Positions 43,987 to 52,696 of a DNA stretch of 64,000 nucleotides are shown here, piece after piece. A model generated the notes under the pieces. That model made no database searches. It was not told the origin of the DNA and saw only the letters and a program-made list of their open reading frames with translations. Source of the DNA: Flavobacteriales bacterium UBA2669 (GTDB taxonomy: Bacteria; Bacteroidota; Bacteroidia; Flavobacteriales_E; Vicingaceae); NCBI GenBank assembly GCA_002359215.1, contig DEMN01000012.1, forward strand, positions 62,001-126,000, in the 5' to 3' direction. The stretch's first letter is position 1, and each line of letters opens with the position of its first letter. The translations under genes and the position numbers were made by a program.

Positions 43987-45402
43987 ATGGAAAAATCACA
44001 AACTATCCTAAAAAACACAACAAAGAAAGATGTTTTTATTTTTATTTTATTATTTGTCCTACTATTTTCTTCAACAGCATTGTTTTCTCAACATCAAATA
44101 GGGCATACCACTATTACTTTTCAGGATGCCAATAGAAATAACCGCAGTATAGAAACTGAAATTTATTATCCGGCAGCAACAGCTGGGACAAATGTGGCTA
44201 TGTCTTCGGGGCAATATCCTGTAATTGTGTTCGGACATGGTTTTGTGATGGCTTGGAGTGCTTATGAAAATTTATGGACAGAATTTGTTCCAAGGGGTTA
44301 TATTATGGTTTTTCCCAGAACAGAGGGAAATATGTTTAGTACCGATCACCAACAATTTGGTTGGGATTTACAATTTTTAGTTCATCAAATGCAAATAGAA
44401 GGAACAACTTCAAGTTCAATTTTTTATAATGGTGTGGCTCCAAAAACAGCTTTAATGGGACATTCTATGGGAGGAGGAGCAGCATTTTTAGCAGCAGATT
44501 CGTTAGCACAATCCAATACACCATATTTTAATACCTTAATTGGTTTAGCCCCTGCTGAATCTACAAGTAATGGGGTTTCTTCTATTAATTCTGCCAAAAC
44601 AGTTACGGTTCCTAGTTTAATTTTATCGGGAGCTCAAGATGGTGTTACTCCTCCTGTAGATCATCATATACCGATGTATGATTCATTGGCTGCTGCTTGT
44701 AAAACATTTATTTCCATAATAGGCGGAGCTCATTGTTATTTTGCTGAGCCTAATTTTAATTGCGATTTTGGTGAAGGAACTGCTTCATCAGGAATTTCTA
44801 TTACTCGTGGCGAGCAACATGCTGTTACCTTCGATTTTGTAAATCCTTGGTTAGATTATACCTTAAAAGGAGATTGCAATGCTTTTGTTGAATTTAATGA
44901 TTCGTTGCAAAATTCACCAAGAATAAATCATAACCAAGTTTGTACGCCTAATCCTATTCCTAGTATTAATGCCAATGGAAATATATTAACATCTTCCACA
45001 ACAGGAGTAAGTTATCAATGGTACTTAGATGGTAACCCAATTCCAAATAGCAATATGGTTTCTATTACAGCAACAGCATCTGGTAATTATGAAGTAGAAG
45101 TATTTTATACTGATGGATGCAGTGAAATATCTACTCCTTACACAATAGTTATTTCAGTTGTGAATGAGTTGGAAGAAGGCAATATCAATATTTACCCTAA
45201 TCCTGTTTCATCATTTATAAATTTAGATTTACCTGATAATAAAAAATACTTTGTAAGCATAATGGATTTTACTGGTAAAGATGTGTTAATGCAATTAGTT
45301 GATAATAAAAAGTTAGATGTTTCTGCACTACCAAGTGGAATCTACATACTGCAACTTCAATCTGAAAAGTTAGTTTATACTACAAAATTGGTGAAGAGGT
45401 AA
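43987..45402 (+). CDS. Secreted alpha/beta hydrolase with T9SS sorting domain
   Basis: This 471-residue exported protein has a signal/anchor segment (FIFILLFVLLFSSTALFSQ) and an alpha/beta hydrolase domain (about 40-300) with nucleophile Ser160 in GHSMGGG. Asp218 in SGAQDGVTPP and His249 in GGAHCYF complete a plausible triad. An Ig-like segment follows (about 325-390), then a T9SS type A sorting domain (about 400-471; NIYPNPVSSFINLDL, SGIYILQL). The domain looks like the chlorophyllase/PAF-acetylhydrolase or polyesterase branch; the substrate is unknown. The end overlaps the convergent pabA by 23 bases. Confidence 0.88.
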   Translation: MEKSQTILKNTTKKDVFIFILLFVLLFSSTALFSQHQIGHTTITFQDANRNNRSIETEIYYPAATAGTNVAMSSGQYPVIVFGHGFVMAWSAYENLWTEFVPRGYIMVFPRTEGNMFSTDHQQFGWDLQFLVHQMQIEGTTSSSIFYNGVAPKTALMGHSMGGGAAFLAADSLAQSNTPYFNTLIGLAPAESTSNGVSSINSAKTVTVPSLILSGAQDGVTPPVDHHIPMYDSLAAACKTFISIIGGAHCYFAEPNFNCDFGEGTASSGISITRGEQHAVTFDFVNPWLDYTLKGDCNAFVEFNDSLQNSPRINHNQVCTPNPIPSINANGNILTSSTTGVSYQWYLDGNPIPNSNMVSITATASGNYEVEVFYTDGCSEISTPYTIVISVVNELEEGNINIYPNPVSSFINLDLPDNKKYFVSIMDFTGKDVLMQLVDNKKLDVSALPSGIYILQLQSEKLVYTTKLVKR

Positions 45403-45985
45403 TGTTTTGGAGTTTATCTTTCAAAAAATTAGCAATGATTTCTTTACCATGTTGCGTAAGAATAGATTCAGGGTGAAACTGAACACCATATAAGTTATAC
45501 GTTACATGTCTTAATGCCATAATTTGGCTATTTTCTTCTACAGCAGTAATAATTAAATCTGTTGGAAATTGTTTTTGAGAAACTACCCAACTGTGGTACC
45601 TACCAATTTCAAATTGTTGAGGTAAATTTTCAAAAAGTTTATCAGAAGTGTCAATAACTTTTAACCGACTCGCTATACCATGAAAAACATGAGATAAATT
45701 CTCCAATTTTCCGCCAAAAACTTCTCCAATAGCTTGCATGCCTAAACAAACACCTAATATTTTTTTTGTTGGAGCGTAAGTTTTTATTACATCTAATAAT
45801 ATTCCTGCATCTTTTGGTAAACCTGGTCCGGGAGAGAGAATAATAATGTTGTAAGTACCAATAGTTTCAATAGAAATTTCATCGTTTCTAAAAACATCCA
45901 CTTCATAATTAAGAGCCTCAATATAATGAACCAAATTGTAGGTAAAAGAATCGTAATTGTCTAGTACTAAAACTTTTTCCATCAT
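45380..45985 (-). CDS. pabA: Glutamine amidotransferase of anthranilate/aminodeoxychorismate synthase (component II)
   Basis: This 201-residue class I amidotransferase supplies ammonia for anthranilate or 4-amino-4-deoxychorismate. It has LSPGPGLPKDAG, the nucleophile Cys80 in LGVCLGMQAIGE, and the catalytic His/Glu in YGVQFHPESI. No trpE or pabB partner is adjacent, so the call between TrpG and PabA is open; many bacteria use one protein for both. The start may be either of two adjacent ATG codons (45985 or 45982). It directly follows the M28 peptidase stop. Confidence 0.9.
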   Translation of the reverse strand: MMEKVLVLDNYDSFTYNLVHYIEALNYEVDVFRNDEISIETIGTYNIIILSPGPGLPKDAGILLDVIKTYAPTKKILGVCLGMQAIGEVFGGKLENLSHVFHGIASRLKVIDTSDKLFENLPQQFEIGRYHSWVVSQKQFPTDLIITAVEENSQIMALRHVTYNLYGVQFHPESILTQHGKEIIANFLKDKLQNITSSPIL

Positions 45986-47539
45986 TTATTCAGAAACATT
46001 CAATTGAATACGTTCATTTCTGTTAGCTAAATCCCAAGCAGTATGAAAAACTAATCGGGTAATTTTTTCCATTTTAGAGAAAATAATTTTATCCACTGTA
46101 TCGGTTTCTTTATGGTAATCTTCGTGTACTCCGTTAAAATAAAATATTACAGGAATATTGTTTTTAGCAAAGTTGTAATGGTCAGAACGATAATAATATC
46201 TATTAGGATCTTTCGTGGTGTTAAATTCATAATCCAATTCTAGTTGAGTGTAAGTAGTATTGGCTTTTTCATTGATTTCATGTAACTCAGTACTAAGCAT
46301 ATCGGAACCAATAATGTAAATATAATTTTCGTTATCAGCGTGTTTTTTATCTAATCTTCCTATCATATCAATATTAAGATTAGCAACTGTATTTTCTAAA
46401 GGGAAAACAGGATAATTGGTATAGTATTTAGAACCTAGTAAACCTTTTTCTTCTCCGGAAACATTAAGTATCAGAATACTCCTTCTAGGTCCATGACCAT
46501 CTTTTTTGGCTTTTATAAACGCTTCGGCAATTTCCATTATCGCTACTGTTCCAGATCCATCATCATCAGCACCATTAAAAATTTTACCATCATGTTCTCC
46601 AATATGGTCGTAATGAGCACTTAAAATTATCAATTCATCTTTTAAATCACATCCTTCAATATATGCTAATACATTGTGAGCGTCAGAAATGGTTGTTTTT
46701 TTGTTGATGTCTAAACTTAGCTTGTTTTTAACAACAAAGCTTTCTGGAACACCTTTGTTATTTATTTTTTCTTTAATTTTTTGTGATGATTTTGCGATAA
46801 TTTCATCAGCCATTTCGGAAGAAATGTAAAAACTAGGAAAATCGAAATCTATCTCACGTTTATCCAACACTTTTAGTTTTTCACTTTCAATAAAATGGGT
46901 GTAGGTTTTTATCATTTCAGGCGTATTTTCATTAATGATAAGCAATGCTAAAGCCCCTTTTTCTTTTGCCGTAGCAACTTTAGGATTATTTCTTCTATTA
47001 CTCCATTTAGAAGGGGTATCAGTATTAGAAACCGAGTAGCGTTCACTTTTATTTTTAGGTTCACCATTTAGAATAATTACTATTTTACCTTTCACATCAA
47101 GGTTGGAGTAATCAGAGTAAAGAGAGTCGTCAATTCCATAGCCTGCAAAAATTACTTCAGCATCAATTTGTTCGTTTTTTAAATATGTTGGAAAATTGAA
47201 AAAATCTTTATTTTGAATAAATTTTCTATTATTTAGTGTAATAGACACACCTTTTGCATTCTGCAATCCAACTTTATAGGTTTGGTAATAAGTAATATCT
47301 TTTATAGGAGGAATACCAATTTGCTTGTAAAAATTACTAATGTAAGTGGCAGCTTTGGTAAGGCTTTCTTTACCTGTTTCTCTACCACCATATTCATCAG
47401 ATGCGATAATGTGTAAATGTTTGCTTAAATCTGCTTGAGTAATGGTTGTAGCATATTTTAGAGCTATGGAATCTTGTTGAGCAAAGCTGGTGGATAATTC
47501 AATTAAAAAATAAGCGATAAAAAAAAGTGTATTTTTCAT
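45986..47539 (-). CDS. Secreted M28 family metallopeptidase
   Basis: This 517-residue peptidase has a signal peptide (NTLFFIAYFLIELSTSFAQQ), a PA-like inserted domain (about 100-270) and the M28 zinc core: SAHYDHIG, FNGADDDGSGT, SGEEKGLLGS and a later RSDHYNF ligand. It would work as a periplasmic or secreted aminopeptidase. Its stop at 45986 directly abuts the pabA start, so the two are probably read together. A degenerate repeat (47546-47582) lies just before its ATG. Confidence 0.93.
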   Translation of the reverse strand: MKNTLFFIAYFLIELSTSFAQQDSIALKYATTITQADLSKHLHIIASDEYGGRETGKESLTKAATYISNFYKQIGIPPIKDITYYQTYKVGLQNAKGVSITLNNRKFIQNKDFFNFPTYLKNEQIDAEVIFAGYGIDDSLYSDYSNLDVKGKIVIILNGEPKNKSERYSVSNTDTPSKWSNRRNNPKVATAKEKGALALLIINENTPEMIKTYTHFIESEKLKVLDKREIDFDFPSFYISSEMADEIIAKSSQKIKEKINNKGVPESFVVKNKLSLDINKKTTISDAHNVLAYIEGCDLKDELIILSAHYDHIGEHDGKIFNGADDDGSGTVAIMEIAEAFIKAKKDGHGPRRSILILNVSGEEKGLLGSKYYTNYPVFPLENTVANLNIDMIGRLDKKHADNENYIYIIGSDMLSTELHEINEKANTTYTQLELDYEFNTTKDPNRYYYRSDHYNFAKNNIPVIFYFNGVHEDYHKETDTVDKIIFSKMEKITRLVFHTAWDLANRNERIQLNVSE

Positions 47540-47545
47540 AGTTTA

Positions 47546-47582
47546 TAGTTTATTGACAATTCATGGTTTTCAGTTGACAGTT
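47546..47582 (-). repeat. Degenerate AACTG-type repeat before the M28 peptidase start
   Basis: Read leftwards it begins AACTGTCAACTGAAAACCAT and ends near AATAAACTATAAAC, a few bases before the ATG. The first 20 bases match 18 of 20 with the copy at 54590. Confidence 0.55.
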
Positions 47583-47625
47583 ATTTGTCAAATATACAAT
47601 TCCCAACTTTTAATTAATTGTTCTA

Positions 47626-48564
47626 TTAGTCAGTTTCTAAATTAGAAGGCTTTTTAGCCAATTTCTCTAATCCGAAAATTAAACCAAAACCAACAAGAAC
47701 AAGTATAATAACACCCATTATTTGTGGTTCTTCATGAAATTGGTTGGGTAAAACATTGGTTTCTATAAACGGAACAATTTCACCTTTAGAATTTTCTCTG
47801 GTAGATAACACTTCTTTCCAAGGCCAAATTTTATTTAAAGAACCAATTAAAAAACCTGTTAATGCAGCAACAGTAACATCGTGGTATCTTTTAAATAACC
47901 AATTTAAGAGTTTGGAGAAAGATAGTAATCCAACTATACACCCTAAAATAAAAGTAAGTAAAGTGGTAATTTTAAAATCTTTAATAGAAGAAAGAATTAG
48001 TTCATAAGAACCCAGCAATAGTAAAATAAAACTCCCTGAAATTCCGGGTAAAATCATCGCACAAATAGCAATAGCTCCTGAAACAAACACAAACCAAAGT
48101 GTATCAGGGTTTTCCATAGGATTTAAAATGGTTATAGTAAACGCAATTACTGTTCCTACAATCACTGCTAAGACACGTGATAAATGCCACTCAGCTACTT
48201 TTTTACCTACTAAAAATACACTGGCAATTATTAATCCGAAAAAGAACCCCCATAGCAATACAGGATGAGCATGAAGCAAATAAGTAATCAGTTTTGCTAA
48301 AGAAATTATGCTGATGGCAATTCCAAGTAATAGTGTAGTGATAAAACTTCCGTTGATATGTTTCCAGAAAGGTTTAACACCTTCTTTGGTTAATACTTTT
48401 AATGCTTGTAAATTAAAATTGCTAATGGTTTCAAGTAATTCTTCATAAATTCCTGAAATAAAAGCAATAGTACCACCAGAAACTCCAGGAACAACATCTG
48501 CTGCTCCCATGGCTATACCTTTCAATGCAATAAAAATGTAATCTTTAAGATTTCTTGTTGCCAT
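47626..48564 (-). CDS. DUF368 membrane protein (PopT-like polyprenyl-phosphate transporter)
   Basis: This 312-residue inner-membrane protein has about eight helices. The family motif GAADVVPGVSGGTIAFISGIYEEL (about 17-40) and its second copy MILPGISGSFILLLLGSYE are clear. DUF368/PopT proteins have been described as recycling polyprenyl-phosphate carriers for wall and glycan synthesis. This would help recover the carrier after peptidoglycan or O-antigen polymerisation. It lies upstream of the M28 gene and 8 bases after the rhodanese gene. Confidence 0.9.
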   Translation of the reverse strand: MATRNLKDYIFIALKGIAMGAADVVPGVSGGTIAFISGIYEELLETISNFNLQALKVLTKEGVKPFWKHINGSFITTLLLGIAISIISLAKLITYLLHAHPVLLWGFFFGLIIASVFLVGKKVAEWHLSRVLAVIVGTVIAFTITILNPMENPDTLWFVFVSGAIAICAMILPGISGSFILLLLGSYELILSSIKDFKITTLLTFILGCIVGLLSFSKLLNWLFKRYHDVTVAALTGFLIGSLNKIWPWKEVLSTRENSKGEIVPFIETNVLPNQFHEEPQIMGVIILVLVGFGLIFGLEKLAKKPSNLETD

Positions 48565-48572
48565 TTTTTAGG

Positions 48573-48872
48573 TTATAAGCATTGTTCAACATAAGCTTCA
48601 ATACCACCTTTTAGGGAGTAAATATTTGGAAGTTGATATTTTACTGTTAAAGTACGTACAATGGCAGAAGATCTTTTTCCTGAGTTACAAATAAAAACAG
48701 TTTTTTTATCATTCTCAAATTGAGCTTTATTATTGATTACATTTTCTAAGGGAATATTTGTTCCTCCTAAATTAAAATCTTCAAAAACATAATCATCTCT
48801 AATATCAATAATTTGAATATTAGCATTTTCTTCTATCATTTTTTTTAGTTCTGAAGGAGCTATTTCATTCAT
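48573..48872 (-). CDS. Single-domain rhodanese-like protein
   Basis: This 99-residue rhodanese-fold protein has the active-site loop CNSGKRS with Cys62. It is cytoplasmic and of the small single-domain type (PspE/GlpE size). It could carry sulfur as a persulfide for a nearby enzyme. It lies 8 bases ahead of the DUF368 gene and follows the ComA-like gene by 33 bases, so the three form a likely transcript. Confidence 0.92.
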   Translation of the reverse strand: MNEIAPSELKKMIEENANIQIIDIRDDYVFEDFNLGGTNIPLENVINNKAQFENDKKTVFICNSGKRSSAIVRTLTVKYQLPNIYSLKGGIEAYVEQCL

Positions 48873-48905
48873 AATGTAAAAAATCTATAATTAAGTAGTA
48901 GGTTA

Positions 48906-49688
48906 TTAATGAAATGCTGAAGTAATTTCTTCCGGAAGATTTTCGAAGAAAGTATCTCCTCTTAACCCTAGTCTAAGACATTCTAATGCAATTACTTCGT
49001 TGGGAGAAATATTTCCTAAGTTTACATTTGCTCCAAACTGCTTAATAAACCAAACTTGTTGATTTTTAAGTGGAGCTTCCCAAAGGATATTTTCTAATTT
49101 TACTTTAGCAATAATTTTGTTTACTAAAGCAACATGAGCCGTTCCGTTTGGGCGGTAAATTCCAACAGTACCACTTTCTCTAGCTTCAGCAATAACTTTC
49201 CATGCCCCAGCATCTAATTCATCTTTCATCATAGAAATCCATTTGGCAGGACTAATAAAAATTCCTGCCTCTTTAGAACCCACTTCAGATAAAACTTTAT
49301 AATCTTTAGCTAAGGTAGCAATGTACTCACATTTTTTTTCGTTGGGAAGAACGATAGAACCATCAGAAACTTCGCAAGTATCAATCTTGAACTTATCCAA
49401 CAATCTTCGGTAATCATCAAACATACCTCTTACTACAAAAGCTTCGAAAAGTGTACCACCCAAGTAAACATTCAAATTTCCGCTTTTATAAATATCAATT
49501 TTTCTTTGAAAATCTTTGGTTACATAAGAAGTCCCAAAGCCTAATTTTACTAAATCTGTAAGATGAGCATTGGCATCTACAAAGTTTTCTGCTTGTCGCC
49601 AGCTAAGACCTTTATCCATCATCATGGTTAGCCCATTATTTCTTGGTTTTTGGTCTCTTTCCGGTATGTTTGGTAAGTCAAAATTCAT
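48906..49688 (-). CDS. Phosphosulfolactate synthase (ComA family)
   Basis: This 260-residue TIM-barrel enzyme family adds sulfite to PEP to give phosphosulfolactate. It is first known from coenzyme M synthesis in archaea and later found in Bacteroidota. Characteristic segments are KPRNNGLTMMMDKGL, DLVKLGFGTSYV, VYLGGTLFEAFVVRG, CEVSDGSIVLPN, SEVGSKEAG and GANVNLGNISPNEVIALECLRLGLRGDT, all matching family conservation. No comB-E is visible here, so the end product is unknown; sulfonolipid or sulfolactate metabolism are guesses. It overlaps the TPR gene by 11 bases. Confidence 0.9.
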   Translation of the reverse strand: MNFDLPNIPERDQKPRNNGLTMMMDKGLSWRQAENFVDANAHLTDLVKLGFGTSYVTKDFQRKIDIYKSGNLNVYLGGTLFEAFVVRGMFDDYRRLLDKFKIDTCEVSDGSIVLPNEKKCEYIATLAKDYKVLSEVGSKEAGIFISPAKWISMMKDELDAGAWKVIAEARESGTVGIYRPNGTAHVALVNKIIAKVKLENILWEAPLKNQQVWFIKQFGANVNLGNISPNEVIALECLRLGLRGDTFFENLPEEITSAFH

Positions 49689-51102
49689 TATCGTTATAAT
49701 TTTCTATGATTTCTAATAAGCTTGGATAATCCAATACTGCTGGATAAAAAGTAATTAACGCTTTTGCTAATTGCTTATCCATATTTAATAATTCTATAAG
49801 TTGATTGGTTGCTTCTGAAAGGTTGTCAATTTCTAAGTAGAAAGCTACTAGACGAACCTTAAGCAAACCACTATCGGGATGTGCCTCTATGCCTTTAATA
49901 ATAGTTTTTAGGGCTTCATCAATTTGTCCGAGTTCAAAATAAGCATCAGCTAAATCAACCCAAGAAGTATTGTTTTCAGGATCTATCTTAATAATTTTCT
50001 GGTAAAGACCTATCGCTTCTTCGTAAGCTTCAATATCTTTTAAAATATCGGCATAGATAAGTAAAAAATCAGGATGCTCAGGTTCAATTTCAATTGCTTT
50101 TTGAATAAAGAATATGGCTGAATCTGTCTTTCCTTGTTCATTAAAAACATAAGCCATTCCAGCCCAGGCATCAGAGTGCATAGAATCTAGCTGAGTTGCT
50201 TTTTTAAAATATTCTAGTGCTTCATCATATTGAAGATTGTTTTCATAACATTCGCCAATAAAATAAAACATGTCAGCATTGGGTTCTTCAAAAGTAAAAG
50301 TTTCTTTATAAGTTGCTATAGCTTCATCATATCTTTCTAACGAAGAAAGGGCATCGGCTTTGTTCAAATAAGCAGAAATAAAGTCTTCTTTTATGGCAAT
50401 TACATAATCTTGAGCATCAATAGCTTTTTCGTATAATTCTGCTGAGTGATAGCAAATACCTAAGTTATACCAGCCTACATAGCTGTAAGGATTATCATCT
50501 AAAAAAGCGGTTAAAAACTCAATGCTGCTTGCTGTTCTGTCGTTCATGTTGTAGCAGAAAGTAATATCGTACAAAACAGTTTCGTTAGCAGGATTTTCTT
50601 TTAGCACTTCCTTAAATATAGCAATGGCTTTATCCAATTGTAATAAGTTTTCATATTCAAATGCAATTTGCATTTTTATTGAAATTTGGTCGGCTTTATC
50701 GCTGGTAAGTTTTAGCGCTTTATTGTAGGCATCAATGGCTTTGTTGTGTTGTCTTATCTGACTATAAATACTACCTTTAATGATTTGGTTTTCAGGGTTA
50801 AAAGGTTCTAGAATTTCAATGGAATTTAGAATTTCTAGGGCTTTATTAGGTTTATGTATAGATGCTAAATATTCAGCATATTTTATTTTAAGCGAAGAAG
50901 AACCAGGGTGTTGCTCTAAAGAGATGTCGATAGCTTTCTTAGCTTTTTCGTTTTCATTCATCTCCATGTAGTAGCTTATCAAATCTTCAAACTCTTCCAC
51001 ATCAAAAAAGTACTGATGATTTTCGTTGAGCATTTGCTCAAATCTGTTAATAGATGCTGCGTAATCCGCATCATCGTTATATGAATCAAAGTTTTCTTCC
51101 AT
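49678..51102 (-). CDS. Tetratricopeptide repeat protein
   Basis: This 474-residue protein has no signal peptide and at least ten TPR units (for example KALEILNSIEILEPFNPEN, AIDAYNKALKLTSDK, ALEYFKKATQLDSMHSDAW, AIGLYQKIIKIDPENNTSW). Such proteins act as protein-protein scaffolds. It starts the leftward set (TPR, ComA-like, rhodanese, PopT-like) and its 3' end overlaps the ComA-like gene by 11 bases, suggesting coupling. Its partner is unknown. Confidence 0.92.
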   Translation of the reverse strand: MEENFDSYNDDADYAASINRFEQMLNENHQYFFDVEEFEDLISYYMEMNENEKAKKAIDISLEQHPGSSSLKIKYAEYLASIHKPNKALEILNSIEILEPFNPENQIIKGSIYSQIRQHNKAIDAYNKALKLTSDKADQISIKMQIAFEYENLLQLDKAIAIFKEVLKENPANETVLYDITFCYNMNDRTASSIEFLTAFLDDNPYSYVGWYNLGICYHSAELYEKAIDAQDYVIAIKEDFISAYLNKADALSSLERYDEAIATYKETFTFEEPNADMFYFIGECYENNLQYDEALEYFKKATQLDSMHSDAWAGMAYVFNEQGKTDSAIFFIQKAIEIEPEHPDFLLIYADILKDIEAYEEAIGLYQKIIKIDPENNTSWVDLADAYFELGQIDEALKTIIKGIEAHPDSGLLKVRLVAFYLEIDNLSEATNQLIELLNMDKQLAKALITFYPAVLDYPSLLEIIENYNDNEF

Positions 51103-51187
51103 ACAAGATGTAAAATTAATTTTTTCAACGCAGGAAAGTAGTTTTTTGGAAGTTATTTTTCACAAATTAGTTAACAGTTAATTTTAG

Positions 51188-51219
51188 ATTGTTAGTTCAA
51201 TAGAATTACGCTAAATTTG
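51188..51219 (+). promoter_or_regulatory. glmM promoter (ATTG-N20-TAAATTTG)
   Basis: ATTG at 51188-51191 and TAAATTTG at 51212-51219 fit the Bacteroidota -33/-7 pattern. The box covers the alternative TTG codon at 51217, so translation must begin at the ATG at 51235. Confidence 0.55.
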
Positions 51220-51234
51220 CCCAAAATTTTCTAT

Positions 51235-52623
51235 ATGACATTAATAAAATCAATTTCAGGAATTAGAGGAACTATAGGTGGTATACCTGATGAAGGTTTA
51301 ACCCCTTTAGACATTGTAAAATTTACTTCGGCTTTTGGTGCTTGGATAAAGAAAAGAGCAAATAAAAAAGACGTAAGTATAGTTATAGGTAGAGATGCTC
51401 GTATTTCAGGAGAAATGGTGCAGCATTTAGTTATTGGAACTTTGCAAGGCTTAGGAATAAATGTAAAAGATTTAGGCTTAAGTACTACTCCAACAGTTGA
51501 AGTTGCGGTAGCTATGGAAAATGCTTCTGGAGGAATAATCCTTACCGCTAGTCACAATCCTAAACAATGGAATGCTTTAAAATTGCTTAACGAAAAAGGA
51601 GAGTTTATTTCTGCTACTGATGGAGAAGAGGTGTTGAGAATGGCAGCAGCTAATGAATTTGAATATGCTAATGTTGATGAATTAGGAATTTATTCTGTTG
51701 ATACTACTTATTTAGATAAACATATACAAGTAGTGTTAGATTTACCGTTGGTAGATGTAGTTGCTATAAAAGCTAAAAACTTTACCGTAGCAATAGACTG
51801 TGTTAACTCAACTGGTGGAATTTTCTTGCCACCATTATTAAAAGCTTTGGGGGTAAAAGAAGTAATTGAATTGTACTGCGAACCAAATGGAGTTTTTCCT
51901 CATAATCCGGAACCATTACCAGAAAACCTTACAGAAATTGCTTCGGTAATGAAAAAACAAAAGGCCGATGTTGGTTTTGTAGTAGATCCTGATGTAGACA
52001 GGCTGGCAATTGTTTCAGAAGATGGAGAGATGTTTGGTGAAGAATATACTTTGGTTGCTGTTGCTGATTATGTGTTGCAAAATCAAAAAGGAAATACCGT
52101 TTCTAATTTATCTTCAACAAAAGCATTGCGAGATGTTACTGAAAAACAAGGAGGTGTTTATTTTGCTTCGGCAGTAGGAGAGGTGAATGTAGTTGAAATG
52201 ATGAAAAAACAACAGGCGATTATTGGTGGTGAAGGCAATGGAGGAATTATTTATCCTGAATTACATTATGGTAGAGACGCTTTGGTAGGTATAGCTTTAT
52301 TTTTAACACATTTAGCGAAAAGCAATGTAACTTGTTCGGAATTAAGAAACAGTTATCCGAATTATGTAATGTCAAAAAATAAAATTGAGTTAACTCCCGA
52401 TATTAATGTGGATGAACTGCTGGTTCAATTGCAACAAAAATACACGGACAAAGAAATTAATACCATAGATGGTGTTAAAATTCATTTTGATAATGGTTGG
52501 GTGCATCTAAGAAAATCGAATACCGAACCTATTATTAGAATTTATGCCGAAAATATTACTAAAGAAAAAGCAGACGAACTAGCCCACCAAATTATTAAAG
52601 ATGTGGAGGGAATGGTGAAGTAG
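51235..52623 (+). CDS. glmM: Phosphoglucosamine mutase
   Basis: This 462-residue phosphohexomutase converts glucosamine-6-phosphate to glucosamine-1-phosphate for UDP-GlcNAc synthesis. It starts SISGIRGTIGG. The phosphoserine is Ser106 in TASHNP, the metal loop is DPDVDRLAI, the sugar loop is GGEGNGGI, and the C-terminal phosphate loop is RKSNTEPIIRIY. The metal and sugar loops resemble the GlmM/PMM branch seen in archaea and Bacteroidota. The frame opens at TTG 51217, but that codon lies within the -7 box, so the ATG at 51235 is chosen. Confidence 0.93.
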   Translation: MTLIKSISGIRGTIGGIPDEGLTPLDIVKFTSAFGAWIKKRANKKDVSIVIGRDARISGEMVQHLVIGTLQGLGINVKDLGLSTTPTVEVAVAMENASGGIILTASHNPKQWNALKLLNEKGEFISATDGEEVLRMAAANEFEYANVDELGIYSVDTTYLDKHIQVVLDLPLVDVVAIKAKNFTVAIDCVNSTGGIFLPPLLKALGVKEVIELYCEPNGVFPHNPEPLPENLTEIASVMKKQKADVGFVVDPDVDRLAIVSEDGEMFGEEYTLVAVADYVLQNQKGNTVSNLSSTKALRDVTEKQGGVYFASAVGEVNVVEMMKKQQAIIGGEGNGGIIYPELHYGRDALVGIALFLTHLAKSNVTCSELRNSYPNYVMSKNKIELTPDINVDELLVQLQQKYTDKEINTIDGVKIHFDNGWVHLRKSNTEPIIRIYAENITKEKADELAHQIIKDVEGMVK

Positions 52624-52696
52624 GTTTAAAGGTTAGAAGTTTGAAGACTAAAACTTGCGCAAAAATATTAGAGATTAATAAGTAACAATAAAATAA

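Noticed and set aside
51217..51219. TTG start of glmM
   Set aside because: It overlaps the TAAATTTG promoter box; the ATG at 51235 starts the conserved SISGIRGT segment.
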